A DNA stretch of 49,489 bases from an uncultured Butyricicoccus sp. (GTDB lineage Bacteria; Bacillota; Clostridia; Oscillospirales; Butyricicoccaceae): assembly GCA_900547195.1 (NCBI GenBank), contig URFQ01000007.1:1-49489 (forward strand), read 5' to 3'. The notes below the pieces were generated by a model. It was not told the DNA's origin and did no database searches. It saw nothing but the letters and a program-made list of their open reading frames with translations. Made by a program: the position numbers and the translations under genes. Shown here one piece after another: positions 23,554 to 33,063 of the stretch. Position 1 is the first letter of the stretch, and each line of letters begins with the position of its first letter.

Positions 23554-24702
23554 ATGATAGAGAAAAAACGCATTTCCATTCTGGGCTCGACCGGCTCGAT
23601 CGGCACCCAGACGGTCGATGTGCTGGATTCTATAAATGCCGGGGCCGTCGCGCTCACGACCAACCGCAACGTAAAGCTTTTGGAGCGGCAGGCGCGCGCC
23701 CTGCGTCCCGAGCTGGCGGTTGCGTTCGACGAGGCGGCGGCAAAGGAACTCAAAACCGCGCTTGCCGACACCGATATCCGCGTGGCGGCGGGGATGGACG
23801 GCCTAATCGAAGCCGCGTCGCTGCCTTCCGCCGATATTGTCACGACCGCGGTTGTGGGCATGGTCGGCCTGCTGCCCACCATGGCGGCCATTGAGGCCGG
23901 GCACGATATCGCGCTTGCAAACAAGGAGACCCTCGTTTGCGCGGGCCACCTCGTCACAGAGGCTGCGCGGGGCAGGGGCGTTAAAATCCTGCCCGTGGAC
24001 TCCGAGCACTCGGCGATTTTTCAGTGCGTGCAGGCCGCGCAGGGGAACCGGCTCGACAAAATCATCCTGACCGCATCCGGCGGGCCGTTTTTCGGCAGAA
24101 CCGCCGCAGAGCTGGAGCATGTGACGGTCGAGCAGGCGATGAAGCATCCAAACTGGTCGATGGGGGCCAAGATTACAATTGATTCGGCGACCATGTTCAA
24201 CAAGGGCCTGGAACTGATCGAAGCCATGTGGCTGTACGGTATGGACCCGGACGACATCGAGATCGTCATCCATCGTGAGAGCATCGTGCACTCGCTCATT
24301 GAATTTGAGGACGGCGCGGTGCTCGCGCAGCTCGATTTGCCAGACATGCGCCTGCCCATCCAGTACGCATTGACCTATCCCGCGCGCGTGCCGTGCAAGA
24401 TGGAGCGGCTGTGCCTGGCCAAAGTCGGGCATATGTCCTTCTATGCGCCCGATGAAGAGGCCTTTCCGGCGCTGCGCATTGCGCGCGAAGCCGCCCGGCA
24501 AAAGGGCAGCGCGGGCGCGGTCCTGAACGGTGCAAACGAAGCCGCGGTCGGCCTGTTTCTGGATCGGAAAATTGGGTTTTCCGACATCCCACGTCTGGTC
24601 GAGCGGGCGCTTGCCGCCCTGCCGCAGCAGCGCGCGGACACCATCGGCGATGTGCTCGCGTTTGACCGCGCGGCACGGGAAGCGGTCTATTCGAGCCAGT
24701 AA
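23554..24702 (+). CDS. dxr: 1-deoxy-D-xylulose 5-phosphate reductoisomerase
   Basis: Second step of the MEP isoprenoid pathway; NADPH and Mg/Mn dependent. NADPH site ISILGSTGSIGTQTVDV, ANKETLVCAGHLV, metal/substrate region PVDSEHSAIFQC, TASGGPFFG and HPNWSMGAKITIDSATMFNKG are all intact. ATG 23554 (382 aa) has AAGGGA upstream; the earlier in-frame GTG at 23521 overlaps the cdsA stop but gives an atypical N-terminus. With ispG three genes on, it shows this strain uses the MEP route. Confidence 0.95.
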   Translation: MIEKKRISILGSTGSIGTQTVDVLDSINAGAVALTTNRNVKLLERQARALRPELAVAFDEAAAKELKTALADTDIRVAAGMDGLIEAASLPSADIVTTAVVGMVGLLPTMAAIEAGHDIALANKETLVCAGHLVTEAARGRGVKILPVDSEHSAIFQCVQAAQGNRLDKIILTASGGPFFGRTAAELEHVTVEQAMKHPNWSMGAKITIDSATMFNKGLELIEAMWLYGMDPDDIEIVIHRESIVHSLIEFEDGAVLAQLDLPDMRLPIQYALTYPARVPCKMERLCLAKVGHMSFYAPDEEAFPALRIAREAARQKGSAGAVLNGANEAAVGLFLDRKIGFSDIPRLVERALAALPQQRADTIGDVLAFDRAAREAVYSSQ

Positions 24703-24734
24703 TTCCACCCGAAAATCGCAATGAGGTATCATTT

Positions 24735-25784
24735 ATGAACGGTATTCTTTCCAACCTGCCCGGCATCCTTCTGGCATTGCTGGCGTTCGGCCTGTTGATC
24801 ATGCTCCATGAGCTCGGGCATCTGGTGGCCGCCAAGCGCGGCGGCGTGAAAGTCGAAGAATTCTGGATTGGTATGGGGCCGGTACTCTGGTCGCATACTT
24901 TTGGGGAAACCAGATACTGCCTGCGCCTGCTGCCCATCGGCGGCGCATGCGTGATGGAAGGCGAGGATGGCGAGGCGGTCTCCGAGCGTTCGTTTGGCAA
25001 GGCCAGCCGCCCGCGCCGGTTCCTGATTTTGGTCGCGGGCGTCCTGATGAACTTTATCACCGGGTTTGTGATCATGCTGCTCATCCTGCCGGGCGTTACG
25101 GACGGACGCATCGTGGTGCCCACGCTGGATTTCTTTTACGAAGGCTTCCAACATGAGGGCGAGGACGGCCTGATGGCCGGGGACACCTTCCTCGAGATCG
25201 ACGGCTACAAAATCCATCAGCGCAGCGACGTGGACGTCGCCATCGCCCAAGGGGCCGCAGACGGCAAATTTAATATTGTCGTGCGACGAAACGGCGAAAA
25301 GGTGCGTATCGACGGCCTTCCGATGAAGCCGGATGTGGAGGTAGATGGCCAGCTGCGCTACGGCCTGCATTTTGCAACCGAGGAAATCACGCTGCCGCTG
25401 CGCTTCAAAACCGCGTTTTGGGAGTCGGTCAGCCTGGCGCGCGTCATCTGGGATTCGCTCGGCGACCTGGCCAGCGGGCGGGTGGGCATGGATCAGCTGT
25501 CCGGCCCGGTCGGCGTGACCGGCGTGATGGCGCAGACCGCGCAGACCAACCTGCGGTCGTTCTGGTATCTTGTGGCCTTTATTTCCATCAACCTTGGCGT
25601 CATGAACCTGCTGCCCATCCCTGGGCTGGACGGCGGCCGCCTGCTGTTTTTGATGGTGGAAGCCATTCGCCGCAAACCGCTTGGCCCAAAGCTGGAGGGC
25701 TATGTCAATGCTGCCGGACTGGTGCTGCTGCTCGGCCTGATGGTCTATGTGACCGGCAACGACGTGCTGCGGCTGATTGGATAA
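24735..25784 (+). CDS. rseP: Site-2 membrane zinc metalloprotease (RseP family)
   Basis: Cleaves within the membrane, releasing anti-sigma factors or clearing signal peptides (RasP/RseP family). First helix carries the zinc motif HELGH (about residues 24-28); a PDZ domain spans about 120-200 (GLMAGDTFLEIDGYKI); the third zinc ligand is the Asp in NLLPIPGLDGGR (about 291-302); a last helix follows. 349 residues. Placement between dxr and ispG is the usual one in Clostridia. Confidence 0.95.
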   Translation: MNGILSNLPGILLALLAFGLLIMLHELGHLVAAKRGGVKVEEFWIGMGPVLWSHTFGETRYCLRLLPIGGACVMEGEDGEAVSERSFGKASRPRRFLILVAGVLMNFITGFVIMLLILPGVTDGRIVVPTLDFFYEGFQHEGEDGLMAGDTFLEIDGYKIHQRSDVDVAIAQGAADGKFNIVVRRNGEKVRIDGLPMKPDVEVDGQLRYGLHFATEEITLPLRFKTAFWESVSLARVIWDSLGDLASGRVGMDQLSGPVGVTGVMAQTAQTNLRSFWYLVAFISINLGVMNLLPIPGLDGGRLLFLMVEAIRRKPLGPKLEGYVNAAGLVLLLGLMVYVTGNDVLRLIG

Positions 25785-25799
25785 GGGGAGGTTTTCCGC

Positions 25800-26852
25800 A
25801 TGAAACAGACAAGAAGAATTCAGGTTGGCGGCGTACCGGTCGGCGGCGGCGCGCCGGTGGCAGTTCAGTCCATGACCAACACCGACACGCGCGACGTGCA
25901 GGCGACGCTCCGGCAGATCCGCGCGCTTGCGGACGCGGGCTGCCAGATTGTCCGCTGCGCGGCGCCGGACAGGGAGGCCGCACACGCGCTCGGCGTGATT
26001 TGTGAAGGCTCCCCGATCCCGGTCGTGGCCGACATCCATTTTGACTATAAGCTCGCGCTGGAGGCCATTGCCGCGGGCGTACAGAAGGTGCGCATCAACC
26101 CGGGCAACATCGGCGCGGACGGCCGTGTGAAGGCGGTGGTGCAGGCCGCGCGCGCGAAGGGAATCCCCATCCGCATCGGTGTGAACTCCGGCTCGGTGGA
26201 AAAGGAGATCCTGGCAAAATACGGCGGCCCGACGCCCGAAGCGTTGGTCGCGTCGGCGCTCTATCATGCGTCGCTGCTGGAAAAGTTTGATTTTCATGAT
26301 ATTTGCTTGTCCATGAAGTCCTCCTCCGTGCCGTACACCATGCGGGCGTACCTGCTCGCGCACGAAAAGACCGATTATCCGCTGCACCTTGGAGTGACCG
26401 AGGCGGGTACCGAATATATGGGCACCATCAAGTCGGCGGCCGGTATCGGCGGCCTGCTGGCGCTTGGCGTCGGGGATACCATCCGCGTGTCCCTGACCGA
26501 CGACCCGGTGAAAGAAATCTATGCCGCGCAGGCGATTTTGAAGGCGGTCGGCCTCAATGACGACGGCGTAAACGTCGTTTCCTGCCCAACCTGCGGCCGC
26601 ACCCGCATTGACCTGATCGGTATCGCAAAGGAAGTCGAGCAGCGCGCGGCCGGAATTCACGGAAAGAAACTTAAGGTCGCGGTCATGGGCTGCGCCGTGA
26701 ACGGCCCGGGCGAGGCGCGCGAGGCCGACCTTGGCATTGCGGGCGGCGACGGCGTGGGCCTCATTTTCCGCAAGGGCGAAATCCTGCGCCGCGTGCCGCA
26801 GGACAAGCTGGTGGACGAGCTGATGCGCGAGATCGAAAGCTGTGAACCGTAA
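25800..26852 (+). CDS. ispG: 4-hydroxy-3-methylbut-2-en-1-yl diphosphate synthase (IspG)
   Basis: Late MEP-pathway [4Fe-4S] enzyme converting MEcPP to HMBPP. Seen: VAVQSMTNTDTRDVQATLRQ, PVVADIHFDYKLALEA, VRINPGNIG, GVNSGSVEK and the cluster cysteines in SCPTCGRTRIDL plus GCAVNGPGEAREADLGIAGG. 350 residues, the short bacterial form without the extra plant-type domain. GGGGAGG precedes the ATG. Confidence 0.97.
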   Translation: MKQTRRIQVGGVPVGGGAPVAVQSMTNTDTRDVQATLRQIRALADAGCQIVRCAAPDREAAHALGVICEGSPIPVVADIHFDYKLALEAIAAGVQKVRINPGNIGADGRVKAVVQAARAKGIPIRIGVNSGSVEKEILAKYGGPTPEALVASALYHASLLEKFDFHDICLSMKSSSVPYTMRAYLLAHEKTDYPLHLGVTEAGTEYMGTIKSAAGIGGLLALGVGDTIRVSLTDDPVKEIYAAQAILKAVGLNDDGVNVVSCPTCGRTRIDLIGIAKEVEQRAAGIHGKKLKVAVMGCAVNGPGEAREADLGIAGGDGVGLIFRKGEILRRVPQDKLVDELMREIESCEP

Positions 26853-26872
26853 GCGAACCGGAAGGAGCAGTT

Positions 26873-29800
26873 ATGGCGAGAGCACTGGCCGATCTGTTTG
26901 ATCGCTGTAAAATAGAAGAATCGGTAAGGGCGTACTTCGATCAAGGGGAAGTGCGCTCTTTGGCCGTCAGCCCGGATAAAAAGACCATGATTTGCCATGT
27001 GGGATTTGAAGAAATTGTGCCGGTCAAGGCGCTCGGGCTGCTTGAGCGCGCCATCGCCAGGGCCTATGCGCTCACCCGCATGCGCATTTCCCCGCGCTAT
27101 GAGCTGGAAGGGCTGACCGAAGGCTATCTGCGCACCCTGCGCGACCGGCTGTGTGCCGAGACCCCGTCCGCCTGCGGCCTGCTCGCGGACAGCGAATGGA
27201 AAACCGAGCAGGGCGAGCTGCATATTTCCATGAGCGAGGCGGCGCGCGAGTATTTAAAGCTTGCGCTCCACAGCATGGCCGACCGCATCCGCACCGAAAC
27301 CGGGCTGGAGGTACCGGTGGTGGCGGTGCCGTTCGACGACCGCACGGCAAAGGAGGTCATCGAAGCGCAGCGCAGCGCGCGCAAACAGGCGCTGGCGCAG
27401 GCGGCAAAGGAATGCCCGGCGCCCGACCTGCCGGATAAGCCCAGAAAACCGCGCCCCAAGCCGAGCGGGGAAAACCGCCCGTTCCAGCGGCCCCGGGCCG
27501 AAAAGGTGGCGGACGAGAACCTGATTTTCGGCAAGCTGTACGCCGACGAGCCCATGACCATCCGCGACGCCATGGGCGAGTTCGACCGCGTGACCGTGCA
27601 GGGCGAAATCTTTTTTGCCGACCACCGCGAGATTACGTCCAAGAAAAACGGCAAGGAGTATGTCAAGCTGTCCTTTGACATCACCGACAATACCAACTCG
27701 GTGCGCGTCACCAAATTCCTCAGCAAGGAGCAGGGCGAGGAGGTGGTTCCGCTGCTCAAGACCGGCCTTTATGTGACCGTGCAGGGCAAGATCACCTACG
27801 ATACCTTTGAAAAGGAAAGCGTCCTCGAAGCAACCGCGATTGTCAAGGCGAGGAAAAAGGTGCGCATGGATCGTGCGGAGAAGAAGCGCGTGGAACTGCA
27901 TCTGCATACCAACATGAGCGCCATGGACGGCATGAGTTCGACGAAGGCGCTGATGCAGCGCGCCAAGCTCTGGGAGCATCCGGCCATGGCCATCACGGAC
28001 CACGGAGTGGCGCAGGCGTTCCCCGAGGCCATGCATGCCATTGAGCGCAACAAGATTGACCTGAAAATCCTCTACGGCGTGGAGGCGTATTACATCAATG
28101 ACGCGGCGGGCGTGTCGGTTGTGCGCGGCAAGGGAGACGCGCCGCTTTCGGGCGAAGTGATCGTCTTTGACCTTGAAACCACGGGGCTGAAGCCGTCCAC
28201 CGAGGAAATCACCGAAATTGCGGCGGTTCTGGTGCGCGATGGGCAGATCATCGATTCGTTCCAGACCTATGTGAACCCACACAAGCCAATTCCGCCTGAG
28301 ATTACCGAACTGACCGGTATTTCAGACGAAACCGTGGCCGGCGCGCCCGAGCTGCGCGAGGCGGTGCCCAAGTTTTTGGAATTTGCCGGCGGGCGCGCGC
28401 TGGTGGCGCACAACGCAGGATTTGACATGTCATTCCTGAACGCGGCGTGTAAAAGGCTCGGCATCGAGCAGGAATTTACCTCCATCGACACGCTGGAAAT
28501 GTCGCGCATCCTGCTGCCGCATCTGAACAAGCATAAGCTGAACATCCTTGCCAAGGAACTGGCGGCCGGGCCGTTTGAGCACCACCGCGCGAGCGAGGAC
28601 GCGACTGTTTTGGCCCGCATCTGGGGCAAGCTGGTGGACAAGCTGCGCACCGAACTGCACGCCGTGAACATTTCGGACATCAATCCGCTGCTCGCCGGGC
28701 AGCGCGCCAAGACCGGCTCGCTCAAAAACCTGAACCGCTATCATTTTATTATCCTGGTGCAAAACCAGACCGGTCTGAAAAACTTGTACAAGCTGATTTC
28801 ATATAGCTATCTGAACTATTTCTACAAAAAGCCGCTCATGCCGCGCTCCGAGCTAATTAAGCACCGCGAGGGGCTGATTTTCGGTTCGGCCTGCGAGGCA
28901 GGGGAGCTGTTCCGCGCCATGGTGGACGGCGCGGGCTGGGAGGAACTCAAACGCATTGCGTCCTTCTACGACTATCTGGAAATCCAGCCGGTGGGCAACA
29001 ACCAGTTTATGATCGGCAAGGGGATGGCGAAGGATGAAGAGGAGCTGCGCGACTATAACCGGAAAATCCTGAAGCTGGCCGACGAACTGGGCAAGCCCTG
29101 CTGCGCGACCGGCGACGTACACTTCCTGGAGCCGGAGGACGAAGCCTTCCGGCGCATCCTGATGGCTGGGCAGGGCTTTTCGGACGCCGACAACCAGGCG
29201 CCGCTCTATCTGCGCACGACCGAAGAAATGCTGGAGGAGTTTTCTTATCTGGGCGCCGACCGCGCCTATGAGGTCGTGGTGACCAACACCAACAAAATCG
29301 CGGACCGGTGCGAGACCCTGCGGCCGGTGCCGCGCGAAAACTACCCGCCCCACATCGACGGCGCGGAGGACGACCTGCGCAGCATGAGCTATGAAAAGGC
29401 GAAGCGCATTTACGGTGACCCGCTGCCCGAGCTGGTGCAGCAGCGCCTTGACCGCGAGCTGAACTCCATTATCGGCAACGGCTACGCGGTCATGTATATC
29501 ATTGCGCAGAAGCTGGTGACCAAATCGCTTGCAGACGGCTATCTGGTCGGCTCGCGCGGTTCGGTCGGCTCGTCGTTCGCGGCGTTCACGGCGGATATCA
29601 CAGAGGTCAACTCGCTCCCGCCGCACTATCTGTGCCCGGAGGACAAATATGTGGAATGGCATGATGAGTTTTCCTGCGGCGTGGACTTGCCCGATAAAAC
29701 CTGCCCAAAATGCGGCAGGCCGCTCACCAAACAGGGATTCGGCATCCCGTTTGAAACCTTCCTTGGGTTTGAGGGCGACAAGGTGCCGGATATCGACCTG

Positions 29801-31225
29801 AATTTTTCTGGTGAATACCAGTCCAAGATCCACTGGTATACCGGCGAGCTGTTTGGCCATGACCATGTATTCCGCGCGGGCACCATCGGTACGGTGGCCG
29901 AAAAGACCGCATACGGCTATGTCAAGAAGTATATGGAGGAGCGCGGCATCAGCTGTTCGCGCGCCGAGGAAAACCGGCTGGCGGCCGGCTGCACCGGGGT
30001 GCGCCGCACCTCGGGCCAGCATCCTGGCGGCATCGTCGTCGTTCCAAAGGAGGTCGAGATCTACGATTTCTGCCCGGTGCAGCACCCGGCGGACGATCCG
30101 GATTCCGACATCATTACCACGCATTTCGAGTATCACTCGATCGATGAAAACCTGCTCAAGCTCGACGAACTGGGGCACGATGACCCGACGATTATCCGCC
30201 ACATGGAGAACATCACAGGCGTGAACGCGCAGGAAATCCCGCTGGACGACCCGGAGGTGATGAGCCTGTTTACAAGCAACAAGGCGCTGCGGTATGTGGA
30301 CGACACGCCCGACGCGCTGCTGGGAGACCTTGGCTGTGTGGCTGTGCCCGAGTTCGGCACCAAGTTCGTGCGCGGCATGGTATCGGAAACCAAGCCATCG
30401 ACCTTTGCCGAGCTGGTCTCCATTTCCGGCCTGTCGCATGGCACCGACGTGTGGCTGGGCAACGCGCAGGATCTGGTGCATCAGGGCATTGGGCTGGCCG
30501 ACTGCATCTGCTGCCGCGATGATATCATGAATTACCTCATCCTCAAAGGCGTGCAGCCAAAGCTGAGCTTTACCATCATGGAGAGCGTGCGAAAAGGCAA
30601 GGGCCTGAAACCCGAGTGGGAGGAGGCCATGCGCGCACAGGAAGTGCCGGAGTGGTATATCGACTCATGCAAGAAAATCAAGTACATGTTCCCAAAGGCG
30701 CATGCGGTCGCCTATGTCATGATGGCGTTCCGCATCGCGTGGTTCAAGGTACATCAGCCGCTCGCGTTCTATTCGGCGTATTTTTCCATCCGTGCCAAGG
30801 GCTTTGACGCTGCCTGCATGATCAGGGGCGACAAGGTCTGTATGGATAAGGTGCGCGAACTTCAGCAGAAGGAGCGCGAAAAAACGATTTCCGCAGCCGA
30901 AAAGGAAACCCAGACCACGCTCGAGGTGGTACATGAGTTTTATCGCCGCGGGTTCCATTTTAAACCCATGGACGTTTACCAATCGGACGCGACCGATTTC
31001 CTTGTGGCTGAGGACGGGCTTATCCCGCCGTTTACCTCCATGCCGGGCGTAGGAGAGCAGGCCGCGGTCAATATCGTGGAAGAACGCAAAAACGGCCCGT
31101 TTCTGTCCGCGGAAGAGCTGCTCGTGCGCTGCAACAAGGTATCCAAGGCGGTTGTGGAGACGCTGGGGGAAATTGGCGCGCTGGGTTCCATGCCAAAAAC
31201 CACCCAGATCAGCCTGTTTGCGTGA
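26873..31225 (+). CDS. polC: DNA polymerase III alpha subunit, PolC type
   Basis: Main replicative polymerase of low-GC-type Gram-positives; 1450 residues, the expected size. Order: N-terminal domain (to about 220), OB domain (about 230-330), PHP domain beginning VELHLHTNMSAMDG (about 339), an inserted proofreading exonuclease starting VIVFDLETTGLKP (about 429, DxE motif) and ending near HHRASEDATVLARIW, the rest of PHP, a zinc finger (SCGVDLPDKTCPKCGRPL), the palm with catalytic aspartates in PDIDLNFSGEYQ (about 971), YLVGSRGSVGSSF, fingers, and a C-terminal helix-hairpin-helix region PGVGEQAAVNIVEER. AAGGAG before the ATG. Follows ispG after 20 bp, the usual Clostridia order. Confidence 0.98.
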   Translation: MARALADLFDRCKIEESVRAYFDQGEVRSLAVSPDKKTMICHVGFEEIVPVKALGLLERAIARAYALTRMRISPRYELEGLTEGYLRTLRDRLCAETPSACGLLADSEWKTEQGELHISMSEAAREYLKLALHSMADRIRTETGLEVPVVAVPFDDRTAKEVIEAQRSARKQALAQAAKECPAPDLPDKPRKPRPKPSGENRPFQRPRAEKVADENLIFGKLYADEPMTIRDAMGEFDRVTVQGEIFFADHREITSKKNGKEYVKLSFDITDNTNSVRVTKFLSKEQGEEVVPLLKTGLYVTVQGKITYDTFEKESVLEATAIVKARKKVRMDRAEKKRVELHLHTNMSAMDGMSSTKALMQRAKLWEHPAMAITDHGVAQAFPEAMHAIERNKIDLKILYGVEAYYINDAAGVSVVRGKGDAPLSGEVIVFDLETTGLKPSTEEITEIAAVLVRDGQIIDSFQTYVNPHKPIPPEITELTGISDETVAGAPELREAVPKFLEFAGGRALVAHNAGFDMSFLNAACKRLGIEQEFTSIDTLEMSRILLPHLNKHKLNILAKELAAGPFEHHRASEDATVLARIWGKLVDKLRTELHAVNISDINPLLAGQRAKTGSLKNLNRYHFIILVQNQTGLKNLYKLISYSYLNYFYKKPLMPRSELIKHREGLIFGSACEAGELFRAMVDGAGWEELKRIASFYDYLEIQPVGNNQFMIGKGMAKDEEELRDYNRKILKLADELGKPCCATGDVHFLEPEDEAFRRILMAGQGFSDADNQAPLYLRTTEEMLEEFSYLGADRAYEVVVTNTNKIADRCETLRPVPRENYPPHIDGAEDDLRSMSYEKAKRIYGDPLPELVQQRLDRELNSIIGNGYAVMYIIAQKLVTKSLADGYLVGSRGSVGSSFAAFTADITEVNSLPPHYLCPEDKYVEWHDEFSCGVDLPDKTCPKCGRPLTKQGFGIPFETFLGFEGDKVPDIDLNFSGEYQSKIHWYTGELFGHDHVFRAGTIGTVAEKTAYGYVKKYMEERGISCSRAEENRLAAGCTGVRRTSGQHPGGIVVVPKEVEIYDFCPVQHPADDPDSDIITTHFEYHSIDENLLKLDELGHDDPTIIRHMENITGVNAQEIPLDDPEVMSLFTSNKALRYVDDTPDALLGDLGCVAVPEFGTKFVRGMVSETKPSTFAELVSISGLSHGTDVWLGNAQDLVHQGIGLADCICCRDDIMNYLILKGVQPKLSFTIMESVRKGKGLKPEWEEAMRAQEVPEWYIDSCKKIKYMFPKAHAVAYVMMAFRIAWFKVHQPLAFYSAYFSIRAKGFDAACMIRGDKVCMDKVRELQQKEREKTISAAEKETQTTLEVVHEFYRRGFHFKPMDVYQSDATDFLVAEDGLIPPFTSMPGVGEQAAVNIVEERKNGPFLSAEELLVRCNKVSKAVVETLGEIGALGSMPKTTQISLFA

Positions 31226-31272
31226 AAACAGACGGGATGTTGTGTAAAACTTCGGGAATCGGCAGGAAAGCC

Positions 31273-31311
31273 TTGACAGAGCTGATTTTTCGTGTTAGTA
31301 TTTTAACACGA
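31273..31311 (+). promoter_or_regulatory. Promoter and candidate operator of the histidine operon
   Basis: TTGACA (31273-31278), 17-base spacer, TAGTAT (31296-31301). An inverted repeat TCGTGTTA (31290-31297) and TAACACGA (31304-31311) with a 6-base centre covers the -10 box, where a bound repressor would block initiation. A TrpR-like HisR/YerC regulator is a plausible binder in Firmicutes (inference). There is no room for a T-box leader before the start codon. Confidence 0.6.
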
Positions 31312-31337
31312 TAAAATATTTGAGGAGAATTCCATTC

Positions 31338-32972
31338 ATGAACCGATATAACATTTCCACCCCCGAGGGCACGCGCGATTTGCTTTTTGCATCCTGCCGC
31401 GCGCTGCGGAAGGCTGAGAACGCCATCCGCGCAACGCTGGAGGACAAAGGATACAGCGAAATTATTACCCCGGCGGTCGAGTATTACGATGTGTTCGCCC
31501 AGGCCAATCCGGAGCTGGATCAGGACACCATGCTCAAAATTGTCGATAAGTCGGGCCGCATCTGTGTCGCCCGCCCAGACAATACGACTCCAATCGCGCG
31601 CATTGCGGCTACCCGCCTGGATGACGCGGCGCTGCCGGTCCGCCTGTATTACAGTCAGAAAGTGTTCCGTTCGGTATCCGGCGGCCACGGCCACAAGGGA
31701 GAGTTTTTGCAGATCGGCGCCGAGCTGATCGGCGCGGACGGCCTGCATGCCGATCTTGATATCCTGACCGCGGCGTTTGAAGCGCTGGGAAGCACGGGGG
31801 CGGAGAATTTCCGCATCGAACTTGGCCATGCCGAGATTTACAAGGCGCTCATCGAAGCGTTGGGCGTGGACGCGGCCACGGCCGAGTCCATCCGCCGCCT
31901 GATCGAAAATAAATCGTTTGCGGCGCTGGGCGATGTGCTTACGCCCTATCACAACCGGCCGGAGGCCAAAGCGCTGTACGCGATGCCGCAGCTGTTCGGC
32001 GGCATCGAAGTGCTCGACGAGGTCGAGGTACTGACCGGCAATGTGCGCGTGCTGGGAGCGATCGCTTACCTGCGCCGGCTGTATGCCGCGCTGGATGAGG
32101 CCGGGTTTGGCGGCTCGGTCATGATTGATCTCGGTCTGGTGCATGAGATGGATTATTATACCGGGATCATGTTCCGGGGCTATTGCGGCGGCGCGGGCGC
32201 GGCCATCCTCGCGGGCGGGCGTTACAATGCCCTGTGCGCGAAGTTTGGAAAGGATATGCCGGCGGGCGGCTTTGGCATCGACGTGGAGAGCGTGGCCGAG
32301 AGCCTAGCCGGGAATGTGCCGGAAACCGCATCCGCGCGCCGCGATTCGGTACGGATTGCGCTGACCAAGGGCCGTCTGGAAAAGAAAACCCTTGCGCTGC
32401 TGAAGGCGTCCGGCTACGATATTTCCGAGCTCGAGGCCGGTTCCCGCAAGCTGATTTTCACGCTGCCGGGCACAGCGGTCGAAATTGTGCTCGCCAAGGC
32501 GGCAGACGTCATCACTTATGTCGAGCACGGCGTATGCGACATGGGTGTGGTCGGCAAGGATACCATCATGGAAAAGGGCGGAAGATTTTACGAAATGGTC
32601 GACCTCGGCTTTGGCAAATGCCGGTTTGCCCTGGCCACGAAGAAAGGCAAGCAGGTTTACGGGGATTACAAAGCCCCGGTCATTGCGACCAAGTACCCCA
32701 ATGTTACCAAGGCATTTTTCCATAAGAAGAATATGGATGTGGAGACCATTAAGATCGAAGGCTCGGTGGAGCTTGCGCCCCTGCTCGAGCTGGCGGACGC
32801 CATTGTGGATATCGTGGAGACCGGCTCGACCCTCCGCGAAAACGGGCTCGAGGTGATCGAGGATGTGGCGCCCATTTCGGCGCGCGTCATTGTTAATCTG
32901 GCGAGCGCCAAGATGAAAAAGGCCGCGATTGAAAAGGTCATCGCGGAGCTGGAAGCAGGGCTGGAAAAGTAA
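31338..32972 (+). CDS. hisZG: HisZ-HisG fusion: ATP phosphoribosyltransferase regulatory and catalytic subunits in one chain
   Basis: First step of histidine synthesis (ATP + PRPP to phosphoribosyl-ATP). Residues 1 to about 325 are HisZ, a histidyl-tRNA-synthetase-like regulatory domain (TPEGTRDLLFASC, RPDNTTPIARIAATRL, GEFLQIGAELIGADG, DYYTGIMFRGY, AGGRYNAL). Residues about 336-544 are a short-form HisG (RIALTKGRLEKKTLALL, VCDMGVVGKDTIME, GFGKCRFALA, KIEGSVELAPLLELADAIVD, VETGSTLRENGL). In most bacteria these are two genes forming a hetero-octamer. No stop or frameshift lies between them, and about ten residues link them. ATG 31338 has GAGGAGA upstream; the in-frame TTG at 31320 overlaps that site. 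The symbol is my shorthand. Confidence 0.93.
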   Translation: MNRYNISTPEGTRDLLFASCRALRKAENAIRATLEDKGYSEIITPAVEYYDVFAQANPELDQDTMLKIVDKSGRICVARPDNTTPIARIAATRLDDAALPVRLYYSQKVFRSVSGGHGHKGEFLQIGAELIGADGLHADLDILTAAFEALGSTGAENFRIELGHAEIYKALIEALGVDAATAESIRRLIENKSFAALGDVLTPYHNRPEAKALYAMPQLFGGIEVLDEVEVLTGNVRVLGAIAYLRRLYAALDEAGFGGSVMIDLGLVHEMDYYTGIMFRGYCGGAGAAILAGGRYNALCAKFGKDMPAGGFGIDVESVAESLAGNVPETASARRDSVRIALTKGRLEKKTLALLKASGYDISELEAGSRKLIFTLPGTAVEIVLAKAADVITYVEHGVCDMGVVGKDTIMEKGGRFYEMVDLGFGKCRFALATKKGKQVYGDYKAPVIATKYPNVTKAFFHKKNMDVETIKIEGSVELAPLLELADAIVDIVETGSTLRENGLEVIEDVAPISARVIVNLASAKMKKAAIEKVIAELEAGLEK

Positions 32973-33063
32973 GATAGGAGATGGGAAAACAGGAGGCAAA
33001 ACCATACGATGGACGCTTCCATATCCCCGATCTCCTGACGCAAAAAAGCGAGGGATTTGCACG

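Noticed and set aside
24729..26660. Long open frame (over 600 codons) on the minus strand opposite rseP and ispG
   Set aside because: Antisense shadow of GC-rich genes: no ribosome site, low-complexity His/Arg/Gln composition and full overlap with two certain genes.
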